A DNA stretch of 64,000 bases from an uncultured Clostridia bacterium (GTDB lineage Bacteria; Bacillota; Clostridia; Peptostreptococcales; Anaerovoracaceae), in contig CALCEY010000004.1 of assembly GCA_937900415.1 (NCBI GenBank), forward strand, positions 1-64,000. The letters are read 5' to 3'. The position numbers were made by a program, and so were the translations under genes. The first letter of the stretch is position 1. Each line of letters begins with the position of its first letter. Under the pieces are notes generated by a model that was not told the origin of the DNA, searched no databases, and saw only the letters and a program-made list of their open reading frames with translations. Shown piece after piece: positions 8,953-17,697 of the stretch.

Positions 8953-10095
8953 CTATTCTCTCTCCGCAGGTTTTTGTCCATGGTACTGATAATAGCATAC
9001 TTCCATTCTTCCGTTGAACAGCTTTCTCCTTCTGTCTGCCGGACGGCCGAAAATTTTCTGCTCAGCGCTCTTATCTGCCGTTATGGCAAACATCGACCAG
9101 GTGGGATTTTTTCTCAGGAAAGAAGCAAAGCCTTCATAAAGTTTATCCATAGATTGTCTGTCGCCTATCCTCTGACCGTAAGGCGGATTGGTTATTATAA
9201 TTCCGCCCTCTCTGTTTCCTGCGCTGAATCCGGAGGCGTCGCCGACTCGAAAGGAAATATCTTCAGCCACACCCGCCTCCACAGCGTTTTCTCTGGCAGC
9301 TTCGACAGCCTTTTTATCTATATCGCCTGCAATTATTTCAAGCTTTCTGTCCCAATCTATGGCCTCAAAAGCCTTTTTCCGTTCCTCTCTCCAAATATCA
9401 GCTTTTATGGCTTCCCAGTCTTGAGCGGCAAACGTCCTGTTAAGGCCTGGAGCGATATTTCTTCCTATGAGCGCCGCTTCAATCGCTATCGTCCCGGAAC
9501 CGCAGCAAGGATCCAAGAGAAGTCTTCCGGGTTTCCAGAACGAAAGCTGTACCATAGCGGCGGCTATAGTTTCCTTTATCGGAGCCGTCACCGCATTCTG
9601 CTTGTATCCTCGCTTAAACAGCCCCGGTCCTGTTGTATCCATGGTTACGGTCACTCTGTCTTTAAGCAGAGAAATCTTTATATCATAAAGCGCTCCTGAT
9701 TTCTGAAAATAATCGACCGCATAAATCTCTCTCAGCCTTTCAACTATCGCCTTTTCCGCCACCGACTGGCATGCCGGCACACTGAAAAGCTTGGACTTGA
9801 CCGACGAACCGTTGACTACGAATTTTCCGTCGGGGGGTATCCATTCTTCCCACGGAATCGCTTTCACCTGCTGAAACAGCTCTTCAAATTCCAAAGCTGT
9901 GAATTCAGCCATCCTAATCAGCACTCTGTCAGCAGACCTGAGCCACAGGTTTGCTTTCACGACCGCTCGCTCATCTCCGGAAAAGGTAATCTTTCCGTCT
10001 TCTGATTTTATTATCCTGTATCCCAGGGCTTCTATCTCCCTCTTCACCGGAGCTTCCAGCCCAAAGGCCGTCGCCGCGATAATTTCAAGTTTCAT
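8953..10095 (-). CDS. rlmL: THUMP-domain class I RNA methyltransferase, RlmL/YpsC type
   Basis: The 380-residue protein has an N-terminal THUMP-like RNA-binding region (residues ~1-160) and a C-terminal Rossmann methyltransferase domain. LLLDPCCGSGTIAIEAALIG is the SAM-binding motif I, and IITNPPYG is the N6-adenine/guanine methylase catalytic motif IV. B. subtilis YpsC and the N-terminal half of E. coli RlmL share this organisation and modify guanine N2 in 23S rRNA. The stop lies two bases before the MocR start, so the genes are likely co-transcribed. The exact target base is inferred from the family. Confidence 0.88.
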   Translation of the reverse strand: MKLEIIAATAFGLEAPVKREIEALGYRIIKSEDGKITFSGDERAVVKANLWLRSADRVLIRMAEFTALEFEELFQQVKAIPWEEWIPPDGKFVVNGSSVKSKLFSVPACQSVAEKAIVERLREIYAVDYFQKSGALYDIKISLLKDRVTVTMDTTGPGLFKRGYKQNAVTAPIKETIAAAMVQLSFWKPGRLLLDPCCGSGTIAIEAALIGRNIAPGLNRTFAAQDWEAIKADIWREERKKAFEAIDWDRKLEIIAGDIDKKAVEAARENAVEAGVAEDISFRVGDASGFSAGNREGGIIITNPPYGQRIGDRQSMDKLYEGFASFLRKNPTWSMFAITADKSAEQKIFGRPADRRRKLFNGRMEVCYYQYHGQKPAERE

Positions 10096-10455
10096 TTTTT
10101 CTTCCTCTTAAATAATCCAATGGGCGCTACAGACGCCTCTTAGTTTCACAGCCCTTCCATGGTTGTTGCCGCGTCCGCTTTGACAGCTGTCGTAGGTTTG
10201 CTTTGCCGCAGATTCATATTGCCTGCTTTTGCAGCTGCCTTGAGTACGGTTGCAGTCATCCGGCTTCAAATATTTTTATCCGTTCGTTTTTATAAAAACA
10301 GCGTCCTCCGCTTAAAGGAGGACGCTTATCGCGGTACTTACGCGCTTATATTTACCCGTGTATTTCTCTGCGGAATACTGTTTACCGCTTTGTGTTGTGC
10401 CGTCTGCCGCTATGCACATACGACCGGAAATTTTATCGCAAAGACTGAGAAGTTC
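10096..10455. other. 360-bp intergenic stretch between rlmL and mreB
   Basis: I see no convincing gene here. A plus-strand reading frame runs from here into mreB antisense, but it lacks a ribosome binding site and family resemblance. The only clear element is the hairpin at 10301-10325. Confidence 0.6.
10294..10325 (-). terminator. Terminator-like hairpin downstream of mreB
   Basis: A perfect 9-bp stem (GCGTCCTCC / GGAGGACGC, 7-base loop) is followed on the minus strand by TGTTTTTA. It lies 130 bp past the mreB stop. Confidence 0.6.
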
Positions 10456-11478
10456 CTACAGATAAGGAGCTTTTCTGTTGAGAGCATTGGTCTCGAGAAC
10501 GTCGAGGCTGTTCAGAGCTTTTCCTGTTCCTATGGCGACGCAGGACTTAGGATCCTCTGCAATAACTACCTTGATACCAGTCCTGTCTTCTATTCTCTTA
10601 TCAATTCCGTATAACAAAGCTCCTCCGCCTGTTACGATTATGCCGGAATTGCTTATGTCTGCCGAAAGCTCAGGAGGAGTCCTCTCAAGCACGTTATGAA
10701 CAGCTTCGCAAATTATGTGGAGCGGTTCCTCCAACGCCTCCATCATCTCTTCGGAGGTAACGTCAACGCTCTTAGGCAATCCCGTAACCAAGTCCCTTCC
10801 TCTGCATTCCATAGTCAGAACCTCTTCTCTCGGGAAAGCCGTTCCTATATTTACCTTAAGTTCTTCGGCCGTTCTTTCTCCGATATAAAGCTTATGGGTT
10901 TTTCTCATGTATTTGATTATGGCTTCGTCAATCTTGTCCCCGGCCATCTTAACGGAAGTGCTGGCAACGATTCCTCCCAGAGAAATAACCGCTATATCCG
11001 TCGTGCCGCCGCCTATATCTATCACCATAACGCCATCCGGCTTACTTATATCTATGCCTGCTCCGATGGCTGCCGCAACAGGCTCTTCCATGAGATACAC
11101 GTCTTTGCCGCCGGCCTGAGTCGCAGCTTCTCTTACCGCCCTCTTTTCTACCTCCGTCACTCCGCTCGGCACGCAAACCATGATTCTCGGCTTAAAAAAT
11201 CTGCCGGAGCCGCATGTCTTTCTTATAAAATATTTCAGCATCCTCTCAGTAATGTCGTAATCGGAAATAACTCCGTCCTTGAGCGGTCTTACCGCAACTA
11301 TATTGGCAGGAGTCCTTCCGAGCATCTGTCTCGCTTCTTCCCCTACTGCGAGAATCTCATCGGTGTCGTTATTGATCGCTACTACTGAAGGTTCGCTGAG
11401 GACTATTCCTTTGCCCTTTATATATACCAACACGTTGGCTGTTCCTAAGTCTATGCCTACCTCACTCGCAAATCCCAT
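10456..11478 (-). CDS. mreB: Rod shape-determining protein MreB/Mbl
   Basis: The 340-residue bacterial actin organises lateral cell-wall synthesis at the inner membrane. It shows IDLGTANVLVY (phosphate 1), VIDIGGGTTDIAVI (phosphate 2) and IIVTGGGALLYGID (adenosine motif). The start is the ATG at 11478, since AAGGAG sits six bases upstream. No mreC, mreD or minD follows, so this is a lone MreB/Mbl copy as in many Clostridia. In B. subtilis mbl lies directly after spoIIID; here spoIIID is about 8 kb away. A sigma-A promoter is seen 90 bp upstream. Confidence 0.93.
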   Translation of the reverse strand: MGFASEVGIDLGTANVLVYIKGKGIVLSEPSVVAINNDTDEILAVGEEARQMLGRTPANIVAVRPLKDGVISDYDITERMLKYFIRKTCGSGRFFKPRIMVCVPSGVTEVEKRAVREAATQAGGKDVYLMEEPVAAAIGAGIDISKPDGVMVIDIGGGTTDIAVISLGGIVASTSVKMAGDKIDEAIIKYMRKTHKLYIGERTAEELKVNIGTAFPREEVLTMECRGRDLVTGLPKSVDVTSEEMMEALEEPLHIICEAVHNVLERTPPELSADISNSGIIVTGGGALLYGIDKRIEDRTGIKVVIAEDPKSCVAIGTGKALNSLDVLETNALNRKAPYL

Positions 11479-11561
11479 TCTCTTCTCCTTTTCAAAATTC
11501 ATATAAAAATAGCAACATGTAAATTATGTTCATACTACTTATCATTTACATTTCTCACAAC

Positions 11562-11590
11562 ATTATATATAAAATTTTACTTTTTTTCAA
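11562..11590 (-). promoter_or_regulatory. Sigma-A promoter of mreB
   Basis: Minus strand TTGAAA, 17 bases, TATAAT. It lies 84 bp upstream of the chosen mreB start. Confidence 0.7.
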
Positions 11591-11669
11591 TTTGTTTAGG
11601 AGAATTATATGTGAAAATTTAATAATATTTATGATTTATGACAAAATAAATGAAGGGAGGTGAATAGCT

Positions 11670-11792
11670 ATGGAAAAATCCTTTGCTGAATTAAAGCCCT
11701 CGGATATGAAAATCATTTCCGAAGCGGAAAGAAAGCTTTGCGATTCTACAGGAAAATGCGTCGCCCTAGTGGCATATGAAAACAAAAAATAG
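11670..11792 (+). CDS. Unannotated 40-residue small protein
   Basis: This reading frame encodes M-EKSFAELKPSDMKIISEA... and ends ...KCVALVAYENKK, 40 residues in all. It has an excellent ribosome binding site (GGGAGGTG with nine bases to the ATG). The sequence is charged and helix-forming with two cysteines (C24, C30), no signal peptide and no membrane segment. It is transcribed away from mreB into a hairpin at 11861-11903. I do not recognise the family. The strong Shine-Dalgarno and coding-like composition make it more than a chance frame, but comparison with related genomes would decide. Confidence 0.6.
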   Translation: MEKSFAELKPSDMKIISEAERKLCDSTGKCVALVAYENKK

Positions 11793-11860
11793 AATCCGGA
11801 AATCACGGCAAGCCTAAACATCCGTACAAACTGCAAAGCTTTGATTTCCGAATCACATAA

Positions 11861-11903
11861 AAACTGCCTCGCCGTCTTTTTTACCGGACGCGCGAGGCAG
11901 TTT
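11861..11903. terminator. Hairpin between the small protein gene and the acyl-CoA ligase gene
   Basis: Perfect 12-bp arms AAACTGCCTCGC and GCGAGGCAGTTT, with further pairing CGTC/GACG inside. It sits between convergent genes and can serve both directions, though the T-tracts are short. Confidence 0.6.
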
Positions 11904-11980
11904 ATTTCTTGCCGAATCATATTTTTTTCAGTCTCCGCAGAAGCCTATTTTACTTTTTGAAAACGCCGCCTGAAATCAGC

Positions 11981-13777
11981 TTACATCTGTTTGTTGGCTT
12001 CAACGAATCTTTTAATTTTTTTACTGGTGTTTTTTTCAAACTCTTCGTTGCGGACAGCAACCTTCTTTATTTTCTTAAACATCGGAAGCTCTGCGTTGAT
12101 CTTATCCACTTCCTCCCACAGAAGCTTCTTTACAGCTTCCTCTCCGCAGTCCTTTCCAATGACAGACTCAACCTCCTCCATGTCAGGTCTGATGGTCGCC
12201 ACTATGACTATATCTCCCCTTTCTTCGGCTCCCCAAACCATGGATTCCGAAACATAAGGAATCTTTGAAAGAAGATATTCCAGTTCCTCAGGGAAAACGT
12301 TCTTACCGTTGGAAGCGATTATTACGTTTTTCTTCCGCCCCGTTATATAAATAAATTTTTCATCGTCGATATAACCCTGATCGCCTGTATAGAACCAGCC
12401 GTCTCTTATTACTTTTGCCGTCTCCTCAGGCATGTTGTAATAGCCCAGCATTACGTTATCGCCCTTAAGACATATTTCTCCGATACCGTCCTCGTCTTTA
12501 TCTGCAATCATAACGTCCATACCCGGCAATATATGTCCAACAGATGCGTTTCTCATATACTTATGCTGATCCGGATTCAGAGCTCCCATAGGCGCACATT
12601 CACTCAGTCCATATCCCTGTACTGCTATAAATCCGAGGTCATTGAAAAATTGAAGTATTGCGGGATCAATTGCCGCACCTCCGGATATGAGCACTCTCAT
12701 TCTGCCGCCGAACACTTTAAGAATGTCTTTTAAAAGCTTTTTATTCAGATCAAGGCCGATTTTCTTAGTCACCTTGTTTACAGCCATAACCTTTTTAACA
12801 AGACCTTCTTTTCCCTGTTTGCGAACATTTTTAATTATATTTTTATATAACGTCTCAAAGAGAACCGGAACGCCCAGGAACATTGTGGGTCTTACTTCGG
12901 AAAGGTTTTTAACTATATGCTTAAGCCCCTCGCAGTAAGCTATGGCCGCCCCCTTGTAAAGAGGCATCAAAAATCCTGCCGTTCCCTCGTACGTATGATG
13001 TACAGGCAGAACAGAAAAGAAAATGTCCCATGTATGCACTTTGAGGATAGTAGGCGCTATCATCAGGTCAAAGCATATATTTTTATGAGAAAGCATTACA
13101 CCCTTAGCAATTCCCGTAGTTCCGGAAGTGAAGAGAAGCTCGCTCATTTCTTCAGGATCTATTTCCGCATCTATAAACCGTCTGTCCCCATTTTCCAAAA
13201 GAGCATTTCCTTCTGCAATCAAACCGCTCCAGGTGAAAACTCCGTCCTCCTTGTCTTCTCCATTGAGTTTTATCAGCATCTCCAAATCCGTTTGGCCGGA
13301 GGCTTTGATATTCTTAAATGTACCGGTATATTTTTCAGTAAACATAACGGCGGACGCCTTGGATTCCTTGATAAGCTGTTCAAGATCCGAAGCTCCAAGC
13401 TCCTTATCCAAAGGAACTACTATACCGGTTCCACAAATAGCCGCCAGATAGCTCGTCGCCCACTGATAGCAATTTTCTCCTATCACAGCAATACGCTTTC
13501 CCTTGAGACCGTTTTCTATCAGCGCAGTTCCCAAAGCGTTAATAGCCGCAAAGGCTTCTTTATATGTTATGCTTTTATATGGCTGCTCCTTTGAAAATTT
13601 CTGCATAAATGCCACATTGTCTCCATACAGCTGAGCGCTGGTCTCAATCATATGCTTTATGTCAACTATAGGTCTGCTTTCTTTATAAACGACATATTTA
13701 TCCGTACTGTTGTTCAAGGAAGATATTACAGACTGAGCCCATGTCATGTCTATGTTTCTCCGGCTTGTATAATCCAT
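11981..13777 (-). CDS. AMP-forming long-chain fatty acid-CoA ligase family
   Basis: The 598-residue product activates a carboxylic acid to acyl-AMP and then acyl-CoA. The AMP-binding signature LLFTSGTTGIAKGVMLSH is at about residue 213, followed by GYGLSECAP, YTGDQGY and the hinge segment FIYITGRKKNVI. The GK of the C-terminal lysine motif is in NASKKIK-type form (NTSKKIKRF) near the end. Length and motif order match FadD15-type bacterial and eukaryotic-like long-chain ligases. The start at 13777 has AAGGAG nine bases upstream and a consensus-like promoter 60 bp further. It is monocistronic. The chain length of the substrate is not readable; medium- or long-chain lipid salvage is an inference. 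Confidence 0.88.
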   Translation of the reverse strand: MDYTSRRNIDMTWAQSVISSLNNSTDKYVVYKESRPIVDIKHMIETSAQLYGDNVAFMQKFSKEQPYKSITYKEAFAAINALGTALIENGLKGKRIAVIGENCYQWATSYLAAICGTGIVVPLDKELGASDLEQLIKESKASAVMFTEKYTGTFKNIKASGQTDLEMLIKLNGEDKEDGVFTWSGLIAEGNALLENGDRRFIDAEIDPEEMSELLFTSGTTGIAKGVMLSHKNICFDLMIAPTILKVHTWDIFFSVLPVHHTYEGTAGFLMPLYKGAAIAYCEGLKHIVKNLSEVRPTMFLGVPVLFETLYKNIIKNVRKQGKEGLVKKVMAVNKVTKKIGLDLNKKLLKDILKVFGGRMRVLISGGAAIDPAILQFFNDLGFIAVQGYGLSECAPMGALNPDQHKYMRNASVGHILPGMDVMIADKDEDGIGEICLKGDNVMLGYYNMPEETAKVIRDGWFYTGDQGYIDDEKFIYITGRKKNVIIASNGKNVFPEELEYLLSKIPYVSESMVWGAEERGDIVIVATIRPDMEEVESVIGKDCGEEAVKKLLWEEVDKINAELPMFKKIKKVAVRNEEFEKNTSKKIKRFVEANKQM

Positions 13778-13837
13778 ATCTAAAAGTCTCCTTTATTTAA
13801 TAATTATCAAAATTTAGTCCATCTAGTTATGTATACT

Positions 13838-13866
13838 ACATTATCACGTGCAAATAACAATGTCAA
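13838..13866 (-). promoter_or_regulatory. Sigma-A promoter of the acyl-CoA ligase gene
   Basis: Minus strand TTGACA, 17 bases, TAATGT. It is back to back with the promoter at 13869-13897. Confidence 0.75.
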
Positions 13867-13868
13867 CC

Positions 13869-13897
13869 TTTACATACCTTGTGCGCTATGTTACAAT
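13869..13897 (+). promoter_or_regulatory. Sigma-A promoter of the DUF1836 gene
   Basis: TTTACA, 17 bases, TACAAT, ending 27 bp before the DUF1836 start. The two -35 boxes are only 2 bp apart, so a single bound protein could control both genes. Confidence 0.7.
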
Positions 13898-13924
13898 ACG
13901 TTTAAAATAAATCAGGAGAGAACC

Positions 13925-14575
13925 ATGTCAAATCAATCAGCAGCTTCACAAAAAGCTTGGCCGTCTGCCTCGTCTCCGTCAGCGCAGGAAACCTCAGAAA
14001 AACATCAAAATGCTCCGCAGACGCCGCCATACAACGTTACAGAAGCATCATCTAAAAGCGGCGGCGCCGCAACGTCTTCGGCTTATGAAAGCTCAATTCC
14101 TTCCAAATTTCATATTCCGCGCTGGGAGGAACTTCCTCAAATCGACTTATACATGGATCAGGTAATCGTCCTTATCCATTCAAGTCTTGGACAGTTTTTC
14201 GCTTCCATAGGTCTGCCGTCTCTGACGAAAAGCATGATAAATAATTATGTAAAGGCACGTATAATAGACGCCCCCGTCAACAAGAAGTACGGACGCCTTT
14301 CCATGGCTATGATTGTAATCGTCTATATCTTAAAAAGCTGCTATTCCACAGAAGAAATCCGAAAGCTAATCGACATCGGCCTCAAGCTACCTGATAACAA
14401 AATGACCTACAACCGGTTCTGCGAGGCAGTAGAGAATGCCGTAACCGCTGTTTTTTCCGGTTCAATACATGTGGATGACATCTGCGAGAAAGGCCGCGAA
14501 CGCAGGTTTCTGGTGGATACGTTTGCTCTTTCTTTCGCTTGTAAAATTTATGTGCAGTACATGCTGAACAAATAG
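13925..14575 (+). CDS. DUF1836 domain protein (YkrK-like, putative DNA-binding)
   Basis: The 216-residue protein has a Ser/Ala/Gln-rich disordered N-terminus (~1-60). It is followed by the DUF1836 core that begins IPRWEELPQIDLYMDQVI and includes SLTKSMINNYVKARII, a MerR-like helix-turn-helix, and YGRLSMAMIVIVYILK. Such proteins are thought to be small transcription regulators of Firmicutes. The ATG at 13925 is chosen for the AGGAGAG site seven bases upstream; the frame opens 96 bases earlier without one. It diverges from the acyl-CoA ligase gene over 147 bp with abutting promoters, so control of that gene is a reasonable but unproven idea. Confidence 0.8.
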   Translation: MSNQSAASQKAWPSASSPSAQETSEKHQNAPQTPPYNVTEASSKSGGAATSSAYESSIPSKFHIPRWEELPQIDLYMDQVIVLIHSSLGQFFASIGLPSLTKSMINNYVKARIIDAPVNKKYGRLSMAMIVIVYILKSCYSTEEIRKLIDIGLKLPDNKMTYNRFCEAVENAVTAVFSGSIHVDDICEKGRERRFLVDTFALSFACKIYVQYMLNK

Positions 14576-14615
14576 ACAGAGGCTTGTTTAATCTGCAAAC
14601 CACTGTTTATACTGC

Positions 14616-14665
14616 GTAGAGGCGACCGGCTTTCAAAAAATTTTATGAAAACCGGCCGCCTCTGC
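14616..14665. repeat. Long hairpin with 20-bp arms
   Basis: Left arm 14616-14635 and right arm 14646-14665 pair over 20 positions, 17 Watson-Crick and 3 G-U, with a 10-base A/T loop. Neither side has a good T-tract, but it follows the DUF1836 stop by 40 bp and probably ends that transcript. The rest of 14576-14883 holds nothing I recognise. Confidence 0.6.
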
Positions 14666-14883
14666 ATATCATATAAAACAAAACTACGCTTGAAAAAACG
14701 CTCTATGTACGGCTGCAAAAGTCAGATTTAAAATTTAACAGTTGCAGCTCATTACGTTTGCGTTAATCCAAAGGGCTTGTTTTTTATTTTTTCGCTTGAA
14801 ACGAACTCGCACGCAATTTGAGTTCTCGGCCGCCGAAGCTTCCGCAAGCCTGATTGGATTTCTTTTGCTCGAAGAAATTTCGC

Positions 14884-15543
14884 TTATTCAAAGCCGTACC
14901 AAGACGTAACCTCTTCAAGAGGCGCTCTTTCGCTTACAACCTTATTAGCAGGAAAATCTTCGTCAGGGTATCCTATGGAAATCCCTATCACAAACTTCTT
15001 GTTTTCAGGAATATCGGTGTACTTTCTCAAGCCTTTTTGATATGTCACCGCCTGAATAGCGACACAAGTCTCCAGGCCATATTCCATCGCGGCAAGGCAG
15101 ATATTCTGCGTGAGACATCCTAAATCAAACTTACATAAATCGCTCAGTTCTTCATCCATATATATAATAAATGCAGCCGGAGCATCAAAAAATCCAAAAC
15201 CTCTGGAAGTCCACCACTTACGTTTTTCCATATCGCCTCTGGCAATATCCATCGCCCCGAAAAGCTGCTTGGCTATTCCTATCTTTCTCTGCCTGTAGAC
15301 TCCGTTGAAAGAAGCTTCCTCGTAATCCTCCTCTTCACCGTTCAGAAAGCTCTCAATGTTCATCTCTGCGATTTTCTTCAATGTATCGCCGGATATAACG
15401 GCGATCTCCCAAGGCTGCGCATTGCTGGCAGAAATTGCCCTTGTAGCCAGCGAAAGGACTTTTTCCAAGGTTTCCTTTGATACAGGATCCTTCTTGTAAC
15501 CTCTTACCGAACGTCTTTCTTCAATCGCTTTTTTTAATTCCAT
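14884..15543 (-). CDS. Nitroreductase family protein (FMN-dependent)
   Basis: The 219-residue protein fits the nitroreductase fold: MELKKAIEERRSVRGY at the start with the FMN-binding RRSVR, SASNAQPWEIAVI at ~35-47, and a C-terminal half containing GCLTQNICLAAMEYGLETC and VIGISIGYPDED. Such enzymes reduce nitro groups, quinones or flavins with NAD(P)H in the cytosol. The start at 15543 is fixed by AAGGAGG a few bases upstream; extending to the open frame at 15681 adds a Cys-rich stretch with no family match. It follows the TrpB2 gene by 240 bp on the same strand. The physiological substrate is unknown. Confidence 0.85.
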   Translation of the reverse strand: MELKKAIEERRSVRGYKKDPVSKETLEKVLSLATRAISASNAQPWEIAVISGDTLKKIAEMNIESFLNGEEEDYEEASFNGVYRQRKIGIAKQLFGAMDIARGDMEKRKWWTSRGFGFFDAPAAFIIYMDEELSDLCKFDLGCLTQNICLAAMEYGLETCVAIQAVTYQKGLRKYTDIPENKKFVIGISIGYPDEDFPANKVVSERAPLEEVTSWYGFE

Positions 15544-15784
15544 AAAATCCTCCTTCATATTTATACATCTGCCCTTCGTTATAAGCACATCATGCGGGCG
15601 ATGCCGAAAGCCATACATGCAATTCATGAAAGCGGCAACGCCGCATATATTACACTCTCTTTGACGAAGGCGCCGCAACAAGCATTTTCAGAAATCTTTT
15701 TCGTAAATTCCGGTTAGGATCCGCCGCAAAATGCAGATCTGATTTTTCATCTAAAACGCAAGTCAAACGCCGCCTCTATCGTCT

Positions 15785-17176
15785 TTATTTTATTTCATTT
15801 CCGGCAAATTTCGGTATGCCGTCAAAGCCCTTCTGTAATTCCTCATCGGTAGGAATATAGTCTTTCATAGTTCCGTTGTTATAGTTTTCATATGCTTTCA
15901 GATCAAAATATCCCGTTCCTGTAAGACCGAAAAGAATCGTCTTTTCTTCTCCGGTCTCCTTGCATTTTAACGCCTCATCTACAGCCACCTTAATGGCATG
16001 GCTGCTTTCAGGAGCAGGCAGAATTCCTTCAACCCTGGCAAACTCCTCAGCCGCTTTAAATACGGCCGTCTGCTCCACGCTGCGAGCTTCCATAAGGCCC
16101 TGATCGTAAAGTTCCGACAAAATAGAACTCATGCCATGGTATCTGAGACCGCCGGCATGGTTTCCCGAAGGAATAAATCCGCTTCCCAGCGTATACATCT
16201 TTGCTAACGGACATACTTTGCCCGTATCGCAGAAATCATATACATATCTGCCTCTTGTAAGGCTTGGACATGATGCAGGTTCAACCGCGATAAACCGATA
16301 ATCAGCTTCTCCCCTGAGCTTTTCGCCCATGAACGGTGAAATCAGCCCTCCAAGGTTGGAGCCTCCGCCGGCACAGCCTATTATAATGTCCGGCTTGATT
16401 CCGTACTTGTCCATGGCTTTCTTTGTTTCCAGACCGATGACCGTCTGGTGAAGAAGAACCTGAGACAATACGCTTCCCAGCACATATCTGTATCCTTCTC
16501 TTGAAGTCGCCGCCTCAACAGCTTCGGAAATGGCGCAGCCAAGGCTTCCGATTGTGCCGGGGTGTTCTTCAAGAATTTTTCTTCCTATATTCGTAAATTC
16601 AGACGGAGACGGAGTTACGTTGGCGCCGTAAGTTCTCATTACTTCTCTTCTGAAAGGTTTCTGCTCATATGAAACTTTCACCATATACACTTCACATTCG
16701 AGGCCGAGATAAGAGCACGCCATGGAAAGAGCTGTACCCCACTGTCCTGCTCCGGTTTCCGTAGTCACGCCTTTCAACCCCTGTTTTTTAGCGTAATAAG
16801 CCTGTGTAATTGCAGAATTCAGCTTATGACTTCCGCTGGTATTGTTCCCTTCAAATTTATAATAAATCTTTGCCGGCGTCTGAAGTTTTTCTTCAAGGCA
16901 ATATGCTCTCACCAGCGGAGACGGGCGGTACATCTTGTAAAAGTCCTGTATCTCCTGCGGAATGTCAAAATATGCAGTAGTATCGTCCAGTTCCTGTTTT
17001 ACCAGTTCTTCACAAAACACATGGTTTAAATCTTCGGCCTTTATCGGTTCAAGGGTTGCCGGATTAAGGAGAGGCGCCGGCTTCTTCTTCATATCGGCGC
17101 GAACGTTGTAATACTGCTTAGGCATTTCGCTTTCTTCCAGATAAATCTTATAAGGTATTTTTTTCTTGTCTTCCAT
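15785..17176 (-). CDS. trpB2: TrpB2-type tryptophan synthase beta-like PLP enzyme
   Basis: The 463-residue protein is the stand-alone TrpB2 form of tryptophan synthase beta. It differs from TrpB1 by its longer N-terminus and lack of an adjacent trpA. The PLP lysine is K118 in GSHKLN. The ETGAGQWG loop follows, then the phosphate-binding GCAGGGSNLGG and SSHAIK near the C-terminus. TrpB2 joins indole and serine (or phosphoserine in some members) to give tryptophan, and it may salvage free indole. The ATG is followed upstream by a T-box leader whose specifier reads UGG (Trp), which independently supports a tryptophan role. An AAGGAG site precedes the start. Confidence 0.92.
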   Translation of the reverse strand: MEDKKKIPYKIYLEESEMPKQYYNVRADMKKKPAPLLNPATLEPIKAEDLNHVFCEELVKQELDDTTAYFDIPQEIQDFYKMYRPSPLVRAYCLEEKLQTPAKIYYKFEGNNTSGSHKLNSAITQAYYAKKQGLKGVTTETGAGQWGTALSMACSYLGLECEVYMVKVSYEQKPFRREVMRTYGANVTPSPSEFTNIGRKILEEHPGTIGSLGCAISEAVEAATSREGYRYVLGSVLSQVLLHQTVIGLETKKAMDKYGIKPDIIIGCAGGGSNLGGLISPFMGEKLRGEADYRFIAVEPASCPSLTRGRYVYDFCDTGKVCPLAKMYTLGSGFIPSGNHAGGLRYHGMSSILSELYDQGLMEARSVEQTAVFKAAEEFARVEGILPAPESSHAIKVAVDEALKCKETGEEKTILFGLTGTGYFDLKAYENYNNGTMKDYIPTDEELQKGFDGIPKFAGNEIK

Positions 17177-17242
17177 TTTTTGTTCTCCTTTTCAATTAAA
17201 AATTTAATTGAAGTGTCTCTGCTACAAATACGCCGGATAAAC

Positions 17243-17273
17243 AAAAAACCTGTCCTTGATAATCAAGGACAGG
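17243..17273 (-). terminator. T-box terminator hairpin
   Basis: Minus strand CCTGTCCTTGAT-TATC-AAGGACAGG is followed by six T. This is the default-off terminator of the T-box leader of trpB2. Confidence 0.9.
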
Positions 17274-17560
17274 ATATTAACCTGCGGTACCACCTTGTTT
17301 GACCTGCATAAGCAGATCCGCTCAGCAGAGTGCCATCACACTCCTTTCCACTTACGTAGGAACACGTCTCAGATAGTCGGCATACGCTCGCTCCGCTCGT
17401 CACGCTATTGCACCATCACAGAGGCAGCTGCCTTTCCCCTCGCCCTCAGGAGCCCATTATTCCAATCCGCTTTCTATCCGGCTTCCACCGCCCCGGACTC
17501 GCTGAGAGAGCCGCAATCAGTTTTACTTCTCCATCAAAGGTTTAAATATTGATTTATGTT
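17243..17560 (-). promoter_or_regulatory. Tryptophan T-box riboswitch leader
   Basis: The minus-strand RNA contains the T-box consensus AAGGTGGTACCGC (17284-17296) upstream of a terminator. A stem I region contains AGCGAGTCCGGGG and GGTGGAAGCC, the distal loop elements. The specifier position, just before GCTCCTGAG, reads TGG at 17456-17454, the tryptophan codon. The T-box UGGU can pair with the ACCA or, by wobble, the GCCA end of uncharged tRNA. When tRNA-Trp is uncharged, antitermination should switch trpB2 on. The specifier assignment is by alignment to the usual T-box layout, by eye. Confidence 0.9.
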
Positions 17561-17564
17561 AATG

Positions 17565-17593
17565 AGTCTACCATCTTATTTGTAGTTTGTCAA
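17565..17593 (-). promoter_or_regulatory. Sigma-A promoter of the T-box/trpB2 transcript
   Basis: Minus strand TTGACA, 17 bases, TAGACT, immediately upstream of the T-box. Confidence 0.8.
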
Positions 17594-17697
17594 CTGTTTT
17601 TGTTTGTTTTTTTGTTAACATACCACAAAGTTTATCATGACTGTCTGCATTTATGTTATATACAAATCATCGGCAGAACATGTGATCATTTTTCGTT

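Noticed and set aside
10159..10614. 151-codon plus-strand frame between rlmL and mreB
   Set aside because: It runs antisense into the secure mreB gene and lacks a start site signal.
17256..17552. 98-codon plus-strand frame upstream of trpB2
   Set aside because: The stretch is a T-box leader on the other strand, with its terminator and conserved motifs; the frame is incidental.
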